Of a stretch of DNA of 64,000 bases, positions 33,674 to 42,725 are shown piece after piece. The number at the start of each line of letters is the position of its first letter. Position 1 is the stretch's first letter. The DNA comes from Seohaeicola sp024304985 (GTDB taxonomy: Bacteria; Pseudomonadota; Alphaproteobacteria; Rhodobacterales; Rhodobacteraceae). The notes under the pieces were generated by a model. That model worked only from the letters and a program-made list of their open reading frames with translations, did not search any database and was not told the origin of the DNA. A program made the position numbers and the translations under genes. The DNA lies in NCBI RefSeq assembly GCF_028802875.1, contig NZ_JARAMP010000022.1, positions 4,039 through 68,038 of the forward strand. Reading direction: 5' to 3'.

Positions 33674-34582
33674 ATGACTGTAAACCAAGCCTTACACATT
33701 CGCACCTTGCCAGAGCCAGCCGCCATGCTGCGGCTGATCAAACCGATCACATGGTTCCCCCCTATGTGGGCCTATCTCTGCGGTGTAATTTCCTCTGGCG
33801 TATCCCCTTCGGGACAATGGGGCATGGTGCTTCTGGGTGTTATCCTGGCTGGCCCGATCGTCTGCGGCATGTCGCAGGCCGCGAATGACTGGTGTGATCG
33901 TCATGTAGACGCGATCAACGAACCCGACAGGCCAATTCCCTCGGGGCGTATTCCAGGTCGCTGGGGGCTGTGGATTGCACTTACCATGACCGTGCTGTCG
34001 CTGGTGGTCGGCTGGCAGCTTGGACCTTGGGGTTTCGGCGCCACGGTCATCGGCGTGTTGGCGGCGTGGGCCTATTCAGCCGAACCCGTGCGGATGAAAC
34101 GCTCGGGTTTGTGGGGACCGGGGCTTGTCGGGCTCTCCTACGAAAGTCTTCCCTGGTTCACGGGGGCCGCCGTACTCAGCGCAGGGTCACCCTCGATAGC
34201 CGTAGTGATCATCGCGCTTCTCTACGGGATCGGCGCACATGGGATCATGACGCTGAATGATTTCAAGGCACTGGAGGGCGACCGTCAGATGGGGGTGAAT
34301 TCCCTGCCTGTCACCATGGGGCCGGAACGTGCCGCACGCCTTGCCTGCTGGGTCATGGCACTGCCACAGATAGTGGTGATCGGGCTTCTTGTGCTTTGGG
34401 ACAGGCCGATCCATGCCGCAGCCATAACGGCTGTTCTGGTCCTGCAACTTTGGGCGATGCGAGTCTTGCTGACCGATCCCAAAGGACGCGCGCCTTGGTA
34501 CAACGGAACCGGGGTCACGCTTTACGTCGGCGGCATGATGATTGCCGCCTTCGCCATCCGCACGCTGGAGGCCGCACCGTGA
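33674..34582 (+). CDS. bchG: Bacteriochlorophyll synthase
   Basis: UbiA-type prenyltransferase (302 aa) that attaches the isoprenoid alcohol to bacteriochlorophyllide. Multi-helix membrane enzyme with DRHVDAINEPDRP (the Asp-rich NDxxDxxxD-type motif) and NDFKALEGD for the diphosphate. The chosen ATG gives MTVNQALHIRTLPEP, similar in length to other BchG N-termini. A perfect PpsR box covers codons 2-8. Its stop overlaps the GTG of the next gene. Confidence 0.96.
   Translation: MTVNQALHIRTLPEPAAMLRLIKPITWFPPMWAYLCGVISSGVSPSGQWGMVLLGVILAGPIVCGMSQAANDWCDRHVDAINEPDRPIPSGRIPGRWGLWIALTMTVLSLVVGWQLGPWGFGATVIGVLAAWAYSAEPVRMKRSGLWGPGLVGLSYESLPWFTGAAVLSAGSPSIAVVIIALLYGIGAHGIMTLNDFKALEGDRQMGVNSLPVTMGPERAARLACWVMALPQIVVIGLLVLWDRPIHAAAITAVLVLQLWAMRVLLTDPKGRAPWYNGTGVTLYVGGMMIAAFAIRTLEAAP
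33679..33696. promoter_or_regulatory. PpsR/CrtJ box overlapping the 5' codons of bchG
   Basis: TGTAAACCAAGCCTTACA matches TGT-N12-ACA perfectly and begins five bases after the bchG start codon begins. A weaker TGT/ACA pair with 13-base spacing is at 33654-33672. In this position PpsR could block initiation from a promoter just upstream or act as a roadblock. The operator must also encode residues Val3-Leu7 or so, a dual constraint. Confidence 0.65.
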
Positions 34583-35862
34583 CACTGTCCTGGCTGTCAA
34601 TTGTTCGCCTGGGTCTGGTGCAGATGTGCATCGGCGCAGTGGTCGTATTGACCACATCCACACTGAACCGCTTGATGGTAGTGGAACTGGCGCTGCCTGC
34701 GCTTTTGCCGGGATTCCTTGTGGCACTCCATTACGGGATACAGATCACGCGGCCCAACTGGGGCTATCGCTCGGATACGTCGGGCAACCGCACGCGCTGG
34801 ATCGTCGGGGGTATGGCAATTTTGTCTGCGGGTGCCTTTCTGGCAGCTCTGGCTATCCCTGTTCTTGAGACGCAGTTCACAGCAGGGCTTGCCTTGTCAA
34901 TTCTGGCCTATGCGTTGATCGGCCTTGGGTCAGGGGCCTCGGGCACTTCGCTTCTTGCTTTGCTTGCAACGGCCACGGCACCGCGCCGCCGCGCGGCGGC
35001 AGCCACGATCACTTGGCTGATGATGATCTTCGGCATCGCCGCCACGGCGGGCACGGTCGGAGCCAATCTTGATCCCTATAGCCACGCATTGTTGATGCGG
35101 ATCGTGGCCATCGTCACCATCGGCGCGGTCGTCGTGACCACCCTGGCCATCTGGAGGGTGGAACGCGGCGTTGATGCGCAGCCGGAACCGGACAGGATGC
35201 CGTTCATGGAAGGCCTGAGGGAAGTCTGGGAGGAACCGAAAGCGCGGATGTTCACCCTTTTCGTTTTCCTGTCCATGACCGCCTATTTCATGCAGGAATT
35301 GATCCTTGAACCCTATGCCGGTCTGGTATTCGGTTTTACGCCGGGGCAGTCCACGTCCCTGTCGGGGGCGCAGAATGGTGGTGTTTTCGTCGGCATGCTG
35401 ATCGTCGGGATCGCGGCCACGGGCCTGCGATTGGGCACGTTGCGTGCATGGGTCGTGGCGGGATGCCTTGGATCTGCAGGATGCCTTGGCCTGCTGACCC
35501 TGCTGGGTCCGCTTGGCCCCGGCGCGCCATTGGTGCCCGTCGTCGTGGCGCTGGGGTTCTTCAACGGAATGTTCGCTGTCGCCGCCATCGGATCGATGAT
35601 GGCCTTGGCAGGCGAAGGCCGCGGCGCACGTGAAGGCACGCGCATGGGTCTATGGGGGGCCGCTCAGGCGATTGCCGCTGGATTTGGCGGTTTGTTGGGG
35701 GCCGCATCGGTCGATGCGCTCCGCGTGCTTTTTGCTGACGACGCCCCGGCGTTCGGGACCGTTTTCATCGCTGAAGCCGCGCTGTTTCTGGCCGCAGCCT
35801 TCATGGCCACACGTATCATGGAAAACCGCCGCGGCGGTGCGCAACTGGTTCCGGGAGAATGA
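34579..35862 (+). CDS. BCH/PucC-family MFS protein between bchG and bchP
   Basis: A 427-residue, twelve-helix MFS protein of the BCH/PucC family (the ORF427/428 of Rhodobacter clusters), homologous to LhaA and PucC. N-terminal RLGLVQMCIGAVVVLTTSTLNRLMVVEL parallels the LhaA start region. It is thought to take part in pigment or light-harvesting complex assembly. The GTG start overlaps the bchG stop (GTGA), and its own stop overlaps bchP. I give no symbol because naming differs between species. Confidence 0.92.
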   Translation: MTLSWLSIVRLGLVQMCIGAVVVLTTSTLNRLMVVELALPALLPGFLVALHYGIQITRPNWGYRSDTSGNRTRWIVGGMAILSAGAFLAALAIPVLETQFTAGLALSILAYALIGLGSGASGTSLLALLATATAPRRRAAAATITWLMMIFGIAATAGTVGANLDPYSHALLMRIVAIVTIGAVVVTTLAIWRVERGVDAQPEPDRMPFMEGLREVWEEPKARMFTLFVFLSMTAYFMQELILEPYAGLVFGFTPGQSTSLSGAQNGGVFVGMLIVGIAATGLRLGTLRAWVVAGCLGSAGCLGLLTLLGPLGPGAPLVPVVVALGFFNGMFAVAAIGSMMALAGEGRGAREGTRMGLWGAAQAIAAGFGGLLGAASVDALRVLFADDAPAFGTVFIAEAALFLAAAFMATRIMENRRGGAQLVPGE

Positions 35863-37043
35863 ACATGTTTGATGTCGTCGTCGTGGGCGCAGGCCCATCC
35901 GGGGCCACAGCGGCCGAGGATCTGGCCCGCTCCGGGGTCAAGGTGGCCATGCTGGACAGGGATGGGCGGATCAAGCCCTGCGGCGGCGCCATTCCGCCGC
36001 GTCTGATTGCGGATTTCGATATCCCTGACTCGCAGATCGTGGCGAAGATCACCACGGCGCGGATGATCTCGCCCACCGGACGGGCCGTCGACATCCCCAT
36101 CGAGAACGGCTTTGTCGGCATGGTGGACCGCGAGCATTTCGACGAGTTCCTGCGCGCGAGGGCGGCAAGCGCAGGTGCTACACGGCTAACCGGCACTTAT
36201 CTGCGGATCGAGCGTGACACAACAGGCACCCATGTCATCTATCGCGACAAGGCCAGCGGCGAAGAGATGCGTCTGACCACAAGGCTGGTGATCGGCGCGG
36301 ATGGGGCACGGTCAAAGGTCGGGCGCACAGAAGTGCCGGGCGGCGACAAGATCCCTTACGTTCTGGCCTATCACGAGATCATCGAGGCCCCTGCGAAGAC
36401 AGCCATCTATGATCCCGAACGCTGCGACGTGATCTATGACGGCGCGATCTCGCCTGACTTTTACGGCTGGGTCTTCCCACATGGCAAATCCGCCAGCGTC
36501 GGTATGGGTACCGAAGTGGATAGTGTTGATCTGAAAAAGGCGACCGCCGATTTGCGTGCGGCGGCCGGTTTGACAGAGTGCAGAACGATCCGCAGGGAGG
36601 GGGCGCCAATCCCGCTCAAACCTCTGGATCGCTGGGACAATGGCCGCGATGTGGTGTTGGCAGGGGATGCCGCCGGCGTCGTCGCCCCCTCCTCGGGTGA
36701 GGGCATATATTACGCGATGGTCGGCGGACGGGTTGCCGCCACAGCAGCGGCTGCTTGTCTCGCCTCGGGCCGCGTGCGCGACCTGAAACTGGCACGGCAA
36801 TTGTTCATGAAGGAACACAAGATGGTGTTCCGGGTTCTTGCTTCGATGCAGAACGCCTATTATCGGTCAGATGAAAGGCGCGAACGCTTCGTGTCGCTCT
36901 GCCATGACGTTGATGTGCAACGCCTGACCTTCGAGGCCTATATGAACAAGAAACTGGTGCGGGCGCGCCCGATGGCGCATCTCAAGATCGGGCTCAAGAA
37001 TCTGGCCCACTTGACCCGCCTGATCCCGGCGAGCCGTGTATGA
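35859..37043 (+). CDS. bchP: Geranylgeranyl (bacterio)chlorophyll reductase
   Basis: FAD-dependent reductase (394 aa) that converts the geranylgeranyl tail to phytyl. The dinucleotide motif is VVVGAGPSGATAAEDL near the N-terminus; a second motif DVVLAGDAAGVVAPSSGEGIYYAM is around residue 265. The start at 35859 overlaps the previous stop; a second ATG two codons later is possible. Its stop overlaps the idi start. The order bchG-MFS-bchP matches other purple clusters. Confidence 0.96.
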   Translation: MNMFDVVVVGAGPSGATAAEDLARSGVKVAMLDRDGRIKPCGGAIPPRLIADFDIPDSQIVAKITTARMISPTGRAVDIPIENGFVGMVDREHFDEFLRARAASAGATRLTGTYLRIERDTTGTHVIYRDKASGEEMRLTTRLVIGADGARSKVGRTEVPGGDKIPYVLAYHEIIEAPAKTAIYDPERCDVIYDGAISPDFYGWVFPHGKSASVGMGTEVDSVDLKKATADLRAAAGLTECRTIRREGAPIPLKPLDRWDNGRDVVLAGDAAGVVAPSSGEGIYYAMVGGRVAATAAAACLASGRVRDLKLARQLFMKEHKMVFRVLASMQNAYYRSDERRERFVSLCHDVDVQRLTFEAYMNKKLVRARPMAHLKIGLKNLAHLTRLIPASRV

Positions 37044-37591
37044 GCATGATGATACCAGCCTGGGTTGATGGCACTCTGACCCCCGTCGACAAGCTTGAGG
37101 TGCACCAGCGTGGGCTGCGCCACAAGGCCGTGTCGGTCTTTGTGATCCGGGGCATGGATGTGCTGATCCAGCGTCGGGCGATGGGCAAGTATCATACGCC
37201 CGGTCTGTGGGCGAATACCTGCTGCACCCATCCGGACTGGGACGAGGCACCCGAACTGTGCGCAACCCGCCGCCTGCGCGAGGAACTGGGTATAACGGGC
37301 CTGCATCCCGAACATCGCGACCGGGTGGAATACCGCGCCGATGTGGGGGCGGGTCTGGTCGAACATGAGGTGGTTGATATCTATCTGGCGCGTGCCGATG
37401 AGGGTCTGAAGATCGCACCGAACCCTGACGAGGTCATGGAAGTTCGCTGGATCAACTATCAGGATCTTGTTGCAGAGGTCGCCCGCAGACCCGAACGCTT
37501 CACGCCCTGGATGAAGATCTATCTGGCCGAACACAGCGACCGTATCTTCGGTCCTGATATGGTTTACCTGGCAAGTCTGTCACAGGGCTAA
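37040..37591 (+). CDS. idi: Isopentenyl-diphosphate delta-isomerase (type 1)
   Basis: Nudix-fold isomerase (183 aa) interconverting IPP and DMAPP, supplying prenyl units for the phytol tail and carotenoids. Catalytic Cys and metal ligands are in LWANTCCTHPDWDE (around residues 55-68), and the nudix helix is TRRLREELGI. It overlaps bchP by four bases and ends the plus-strand photosynthesis run. A GC hairpin follows. Confidence 0.94.
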   Translation: MSMMIPAWVDGTLTPVDKLEVHQRGLRHKAVSVFVIRGMDVLIQRRAMGKYHTPGLWANTCCTHPDWDEAPELCATRRLREELGITGLHPEHRDRVEYRADVGAGLVEHEVVDIYLARADEGLKIAPNPDEVMEVRWINYQDLVAEVARRPERFTPWMKIYLAEHSDRIFGPDMVYLASLSQG

Positions 37592-37612
37592 GGGTAGCAC
37601 CCAGACAAGAAA

Positions 37613-37639
37613 GACCCTGGGCGCGGTGGCCTCAGGGTC
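37613..37639. terminator. Hairpin between idi and the flotillin gene
   Basis: GACCCTG (37613-37619) and CAGGGTC (37633-37639) form a 7-bp stem around a GC-rich loop in the short gap between the two convergent genes. The T content after it is low (CTTCT), so termination strength is uncertain; it may serve both directions. Confidence 0.55.
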
Positions 37640-37662
37640 CTTCTGCCATGAATTGAGCAGAT

Positions 37663-39222
37663 TCAATCGCTTGATTTCTTCTTGCCGCTGACCTGCGCAA
37701 GATTGGCGCTGATCTGGTCGCCAAGCTTTTGCAGGCTTGGCAATTGCACCGCCATATCCATGATTGCGTCAACGGTCGCGTTGACTGGCGATGCTGGGCG
37801 ATCGGAACCTTCTGCACGCGTGCCACCGACGCCGCTCAGGTGATTGACGCTGATACCGGTGATCTTTTCGGCGGGACGCACCATTTCGGCCAGAATGCGA
37901 GGCATGGCTTCCAGTCGTGCCTTTTCCAACTCCATCGCGATGATCGCGTCGGATCGGGCATTCTCGGCTTCGATCCGGGCACGCTCTGCCTCGACTCGGG
38001 CCAATTCGACTGCCTTTGTCGCCTCGGCTTCGGCGCGGCGGGCATCCGCCTTGTCAGCAGCAGTCGCCTTGTCGGAGGCAGCGGCGATTTCGGCGCGTTT
38101 GGCCGCGGCTTCGGCCTGTTCCTGTGCCGCGATCAGCGCGAGTGCACGGCGGCGCTCGGCCTCGGCCATGGCGCGGGCGGTCTGCACGGCCTCGGCTGCG
38201 GTCACGGCTTCGGCGCGGGCGGCATCAGCTTGCGCCTTGGCGCGGCTTTCCTCCTGACTTTTCGCGGACAACTGGATCTGCCGGTCGCTTTCGGCATCCT
38301 CCAGCGCGCGGCTCTGGGCAATCTCGGCCTCGCGGATCGCTTGCTCGCGGGCAATGTCGGCGGCCTGAATGTCCTGCTCCATGCGGATGCGGGCCTGTGC
38401 CGCGGTGCGTTCGCTGTCTGCCTTGCGTTGTGCCACTTCCGCCAGTTGCGCGGCCATCAGCGTCTCGATCTCCTGACCTTGGGCGATTTCGGCGCGGCGC
38501 TGTTCCAGATCAATCTCCAACTTGCGCTTGGCCGCCTCCATCGCGGCGCGACGGACCGAGACATCACTTTCGCTTTCGATCTCGGCACGCTCCTTCTTGG
38601 ACTTGGCGATCACCTCGGCCAGTTTGCGCATACCCACCGCGTTGAAGGCGTTGTTTTCGTCCAGCGCGGAAAAAGGTGTCTGGTCCAGCCCGGTCAAAGA
38701 GACCGAATCCAGTTGCAACCCATAGTTTGCCATCGCCTCGGCCAGCCCTTCGCGCACCTCGCGCACGAATTGCGCGCGGTTTTCGTGCAATTCGTCCATC
38801 GTCATGCGGGCCGCGACCGAGCGTAGAGCGTCGATCATCATCCCGTCGATCAACCCGCGCAGTTGATCCGGCTGGAACAGGCGCTTGCCAAGGGTCTGGG
38901 CGGCGCGGGTGATCGTTTCCGCCTGCGGTGTGACAGAAACATAAAAATCCGCGCCCACATCCACCCGCAGGCGGTCCTTGGTGATCAAGGCCGCCTCGCC
39001 GGTGCGCGATACAGTCATGCGGATTGTCTGCATGTTCACGCGTGTGATCTCGTGGAAATAGGGAAGGGCGAGCGTGCCCCCGTCGATGATGACGCGCCGC
39101 CCGCCGATCCCCGTTTTCACCAAAGCCACCTCGTTCGTGGCGCGCTCATAGAACCATGCAGCCAGTGCGATCAGCGCGGCGGCAATGACGATCAGGACAA
39201 TGATCCAGCCCAAAGCAGACAT
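37663..39222 (-). CDS. Flotillin-like SPFH/band 7 membrane protein
   Basis: A 519-residue YqiK/flotillin-type protein. One N-terminal helix (WIIVLIVIAAALIALAAWFY) is followed by an SPFH domain (about 30-190, with RVDVGADFYVSVTPQ) and a very long Ala/Glu/Arg-rich coiled coil (about 200-440), then a C-terminal flotillin segment with MPRILAEMVRPAEKI. Such proteins form large oligomeric scaffolds at the inner membrane. GGGAGG precedes the ATG. The gene borders the photosynthesis cluster but faces it; I see no evidence for a functional link. The neighbour upstream is a separate SDR gene 13 bases away. Confidence 0.88.
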   Translation of the reverse strand: MSALGWIIVLIVIAAALIALAAWFYERATNEVALVKTGIGGRRVIIDGGTLALPYFHEITRVNMQTIRMTVSRTGEAALITKDRLRVDVGADFYVSVTPQAETITRAAQTLGKRLFQPDQLRGLIDGMMIDALRSVAARMTMDELHENRAQFVREVREGLAEAMANYGLQLDSVSLTGLDQTPFSALDENNAFNAVGMRKLAEVIAKSKKERAEIESESDVSVRRAAMEAAKRKLEIDLEQRRAEIAQGQEIETLMAAQLAEVAQRKADSERTAAQARIRMEQDIQAADIAREQAIREAEIAQSRALEDAESDRQIQLSAKSQEESRAKAQADAARAEAVTAAEAVQTARAMAEAERRRALALIAAQEQAEAAAKRAEIAAASDKATAADKADARRAEAEATKAVELARVEAERARIEAENARSDAIIAMELEKARLEAMPRILAEMVRPAEKITGISVNHLSGVGGTRAEGSDRPASPVNATVDAIMDMAVQLPSLQKLGDQISANLAQVSGKKKSSD

Positions 39223-39235
39223 AACAGCCTCCCCT

Positions 39236-40042
39236 TCAAGTAAGCCCGTGCATTTCGCACAGGATGTTCGACGACATGCCCCCGTCGACAGGGATATTGG
39301 TGCCACGAATCCACGTGGTCATGTCCGACAGCAGGAAGGCCACGACCGGGGCGATGTCATCGGCCCGTCCGGGGCGATCCATGACGCGCATATCCTCTTC
39401 GGCCCGTGCGCCCAGCGTTTCGATGAAATCGCCAAGGATTGGTGTATCGACCGGGCCGGGGCTGACGCTGTTCATGCGGATGCCCCGGTCGCGCCAGGTC
39501 CAGCGGTTCTGCTGTGTCCAGGCGATCAGCGCTTCTTTGGAGAAGAAATAACTCCGCCCGCCTGCGTTGGTGATGTCGTGTCGCTGCATGAAACCAGCCA
39601 GATCATCCATATCGGCACTTTCACTGGCGCGGATCGCTTCGACCGCATGCGGCCAACCAAAACCCGCCAAGGAGGCAAGGTTCACGATCGACGCGCCGTC
39701 ATTCAGCTTGGGCAGCAGGCCCAACGTCAGGCGTTTGAGGCCGAAGAGATTGACCTTGAGCACCTTTTCCGCCGGGGCCGTGGGCGGCAGGCCCGCGATA
39801 TTGGCGATCCCGTCAATGCCTGAGGGCAGCACATCGACCAACGCATCGATGGTGCGGGCATCCGACAGATCGGCGCGGTAGAATTCCTCGACATGGTCGA
39901 ACCGCTTGGTCACGTCCACGCCCAGGACGGTCGCCCCCATCGCGGTGCAGAGCCGCGCGGTTTCAAACCCGATGCCGCTGGCGGAACCTGTCACGACGAT
40001 CACCTTGCCCTTGAGAAGGGCGCTTCTCTCCCAAGCTGCCAT
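39236..40042 (-). CDS. Coniferyl-alcohol-dehydrogenase-like SDR
   Basis: SDR of 268 aa close in sequence pattern to coniferyl alcohol dehydrogenase (CalA) and 3-alpha-hydroxysteroid-dehydrogenase-type SDRs. NAD(P) motif TGSASGIG (18-25), NIAG (81-84), the active-site Tyr165 and Lys169 (SYFFSKEAL) and C-terminal INGTNIPVDGG-like segment (IRGTNIPVDGGMSSN) are visible, so it should be an active NAD(P)-dependent alcohol dehydrogenase. It overlaps the following ALDH stop by one base, so alcohol-to-aldehyde-to-acid oxidation is a natural inference. Steroid-type alternatives cannot be excluded. Confidence 0.85.
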   Translation of the reverse strand: MAAWERSALLKGKVIVVTGSASGIGFETARLCTAMGATVLGVDVTKRFDHVEEFYRADLSDARTIDALVDVLPSGIDGIANIAGLPPTAPAEKVLKVNLFGLKRLTLGLLPKLNDGASIVNLASLAGFGWPHAVEAIRASESADMDDLAGFMQRHDITNAGGRSYFFSKEALIAWTQQNRWTWRDRGIRMNSVSPGPVDTPILGDFIETLGARAEEDMRVMDRPGRADDIAPVVAFLLSDMTTWIRGTNIPVDGGMSSNILCEMHGLT

Positions 40043-41520
40043 CAGAACACCGGCGGATATGGGCGGTGGCCACGATCCAGCGTGATCCAGCGCGTTTCGG
40101 TAAAGGTCTCAAGCGACCACTTGCCGCCATGCCGCCCAAGGCCCGAGGCCTTGGAGCCGCCGAAGGGCACATGCGGCTCGTCATTGATCGAGGAGCAGTT
40201 GACGTGGCACATGCCCGTTTCAAGCTGGCGGGCCATGCGCAGGGCGCGTTCCTCGTTGCGGGTGATGATCCCGGCCGATAGCCCGTATTCGGTGTCATTG
40301 TTCAGGGCAATCGCCTCGGCATCCGTTTTGAAGGGCACGACCACGGCGACCGGGCCGAAGGTCTCGTCCCGCCAGACGGCCATGTCGGGGGTGACATTGG
40401 TCAGGATCGTCGGTTCGACATAGCGATCCCAGACACGACCGCCCAGCACGGCCTTGGCGCCTTTGGCCAGCGCATCCTCGATCTGGTGTTTGACGCGGAC
40501 GACCTGCCGCTCGTTGATCAGCGGGCCTATGACATTGGCCTTGTCACGGGTGTCCCCTGTCTTGAGCTTGGACGCGCGGGCCACGAACTGGCGCAGGAAA
40601 TCAGCATAGATGCTGTCTTGCACCAGCACCTTTTCCACGCTCATGCAGATCTGGCCCTGATGCATGAAGCTGCCGAAGCTGGCCGCACTTGTGGCGCGGT
40701 CCATATCGGCGTCTTCCAGCACGATCAGGCTGTCCTTGCCGCCCAGTTCGACGCAGCATTTCTTGAGATGGGCCCCGGCCTTTGCGGCGATCTGGCGGCC
40801 CACAGGGGTGGAGCCGGTGAAGGATATGCCCTTGACCAGCGGGTTCTCGATCATCTCGTCGCCCATCTCCTGCACGCGGTCGCGGCTACAGGTGATGACG
40901 TTGAACACGCCCTTGGGGATGCCTGCTTCCTCCAGCACTTCGGCAAAGAACAAACCGCCCGCATAGGGTGTGTCCTCGGAGGGTTTGAGCACGATGGTGT
41001 TGCCTGCGGCCATCGGAAAGGCAAAGCCGCGCGCGGTGAGGATGCCAGGCATGTTCCACGGGCTGATCACGCTGATCACGCCCATGGGATAGCGCACGGC
41101 GGTTGAGAACTTGCCGTGTTCGGACGGAAGCACCTCGCCGATCGACCCGTACAGTACGCCCGCCGCTGCGCGGAACACCTCGGGGACATAGCCGGTCTCG
41201 AACATGCCCTTGCCGAACCAGCCGCCGCCCTCGGCCTGTGCGGCGGCGACAAAATCGGCGGCCCGCTTTTCCCAGACATCGGCGATCTTGAGCATGTAAT
41301 GCGCGCGTTCCTGAAACATCAGGCTTGACCATGCCGGGAAGGCGGCTTGTGCTGCCGCAATCGCCATGCGTGTTTCGGCGCGACCACCATCAGGGATCCG
41401 CGCATAAAGCGATCCATCCGAAGGATTGATGTCGTCAAAGCTGCCTTGGCCAGCAACCCAGTTGCCGCCGATATACATGCCCTTGACGGTTTTCGTATGG
41501 GGGGAATCCAGCATCTGCAT
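40042..41520 (-). CDS. Aldehyde dehydrogenase (benzaldehyde/coniferyl aldehyde type)
   Basis: NAD(P)-dependent aldehyde dehydrogenase (492 aa) with catalytic Cys292 (HQGQICMSVEKV), general base Glu258 (CCVELGGK) and the FTGSTPVG nucleotide-binding stretch. The sequence style (MYIGGNWVAG start, AEGGGWFGKGMFETGYV) resembles aromatic-aldehyde dehydrogenases. It lies between livF and the SDR gene on the same strand and would oxidise the aldehyde produced by that SDR to a carboxylate. Exact substrate is not determinable. Confidence 0.9.
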   Translation of the reverse strand: MQMLDSPHTKTVKGMYIGGNWVAGQGSFDDINPSDGSLYARIPDGGRAETRMAIAAAQAAFPAWSSLMFQERAHYMLKIADVWEKRAADFVAAAQAEGGGWFGKGMFETGYVPEVFRAAAGVLYGSIGEVLPSEHGKFSTAVRYPMGVISVISPWNMPGILTARGFAFPMAAGNTIVLKPSEDTPYAGGLFFAEVLEEAGIPKGVFNVITCSRDRVQEMGDEMIENPLVKGISFTGSTPVGRQIAAKAGAHLKKCCVELGGKDSLIVLEDADMDRATSAASFGSFMHQGQICMSVEKVLVQDSIYADFLRQFVARASKLKTGDTRDKANVIGPLINERQVVRVKHQIEDALAKGAKAVLGGRVWDRYVEPTILTNVTPDMAVWRDETFGPVAVVVPFKTDAEAIALNNDTEYGLSAGIITRNEERALRMARQLETGMCHVNCSSINDEPHVPFGGSKASGLGRHGGKWSLETFTETRWITLDRGHRPYPPVF

Positions 41521-41525
41521 CTCTC

Positions 41526-42725
41526 CTATGAACGGTCGAAATCGTTGCCACCCGGTCTGCGGCGCCAGACTTCAACGCGGGGGGCGCGGTAGACCTCGAT
41601 GGTAACGGGCGGGGAAGCCGGGTGGCTGTCCTGTCGTTGTGATGTCTGTGGCGCCGAATCGCGCGCTCGATCCTGCGGACGCGAGCGTTCGACGACGCGG
41701 GGGCGGCGCGCGGCCTGTGCGGCGCGCTCGATCTCGGCCAGTGTCGCGGCAATGCGGTCATTCTGCTGTGCGGCCTGCGCAGGCGCAGTCTGGCGTCTGT
41801 CGGTCACGGCGGATTGCTGGCGCTGGCTGGCCTGTGCCACCAGATCAGCAACCGAACGGCCAAGGATCATATCGGCAGAGACTGTCTGGCTGGGTCGTGG
41901 CGACACGGCAAAGGTCTGCGGCGCGGCCTCAGACGGCACGGCATCCCTGCCGGATGGGCCCTGCGCCGCATCGTGGGTATGCGGTGCGGCCGCCCCGCCA
42001 GCCCCCAGATAGGCGGACTGCACAGCAGGGTCGTTGCGCAGGGCCGCGGCACTGTCCTCATGCACGATATGAGCGTTCTCCAGCAGATAACCGCGATCCG
42101 CGATGGCAAGGCTTTGCTTGGCGTTCTGTTCCACCAGCAGAATACCGATACCCAGATCGCGCACCTTTTTCAGGTTCTGGAACAACTCCTTGCACAGCAG
42201 TGGCGACAGACCCAAAGACGGCTCGTCCAGCGTCAGAATGTTGGGGTTCGACATCATGGCCCGCCCGATGGCCACCATCTGCTGCTCGCCGCCCGACATG
42301 GTGCGCACGACCTGTCCGCTGCGTTCGATCAATTTGGGAAACAGCTCGTGAACACGGTCCAGATTGGAGGCCTGATCCTCACGCGCGCGGGCCGAATAGG
42401 CCCCGAGGATCAGGTTCTCGCGCACGGTCAAATCACCAAAGACGCCACGCCCTTCCGGCACCAGCGCTACACCCTGATCCAGAATGCGGTTGGCTGGCAA
42501 AGTCGTCAGATCCTCGCCGTACAGCGTGATCTGCCCGCTGACCTGTCCTTCGCAAATGCCGCTGATCGCCTTGAGTAGGGTCGATTTGCCTGCACCGTTC
42601 GCGCCAAGGATCACCACGATCTCGCCGGGGCGGACGGTGATCGACGCATCTTCAAGCGCGCGGTGCTTGCCATAGCTGACGGTCAGGTTGCGGACTTCAA
42701 GACCTGCGGATCTAGACATCGTCAT
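41526..42725 (-). CDS. livF: Branched-chain amino-acid-type ABC ATPase LivF with C-terminal extension
   Basis: ATPase of a LivKHMGF importer (399 aa; typical LivF is 230-240). Residues 1-241 are a normal LivF domain: Walker A GANGAGKS (41-48), signature MSGGEQQ (143-149), Walker B ILTLDEPS (163-170), ending near SAYLG. Residues 242-399 are a low-complexity tail rich in Ala, Gln, Pro and Arg, ending in EVYRAPRVEVWRRRPGG. The start overlaps livG by 14 bases. The tail is unusual and could be a membrane- or partner-binding region. Confidence 0.9.
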   Translation of the reverse strand: MTMSRSAGLEVRNLTVSYGKHRALEDASITVRPGEIVVILGANGAGKSTLLKAISGICEGQVSGQITLYGEDLTTLPANRILDQGVALVPEGRGVFGDLTVRENLILGAYSARAREDQASNLDRVHELFPKLIERSGQVVRTMSGGEQQMVAIGRAMMSNPNILTLDEPSLGLSPLLCKELFQNLKKVRDLGIGILLVEQNAKQSLAIADRGYLLENAHIVHEDSAAALRNDPAVQSAYLGAGGAAAPHTHDAAQGPSGRDAVPSEAAPQTFAVSPRPSQTVSADMILGRSVADLVAQASQRQQSAVTDRRQTAPAQAAQQNDRIAATLAEIERAAQAARRPRVVERSRPQDRARDSAPQTSQRQDSHPASPPVTIEVYRAPRVEVWRRRPGGNDFDRS

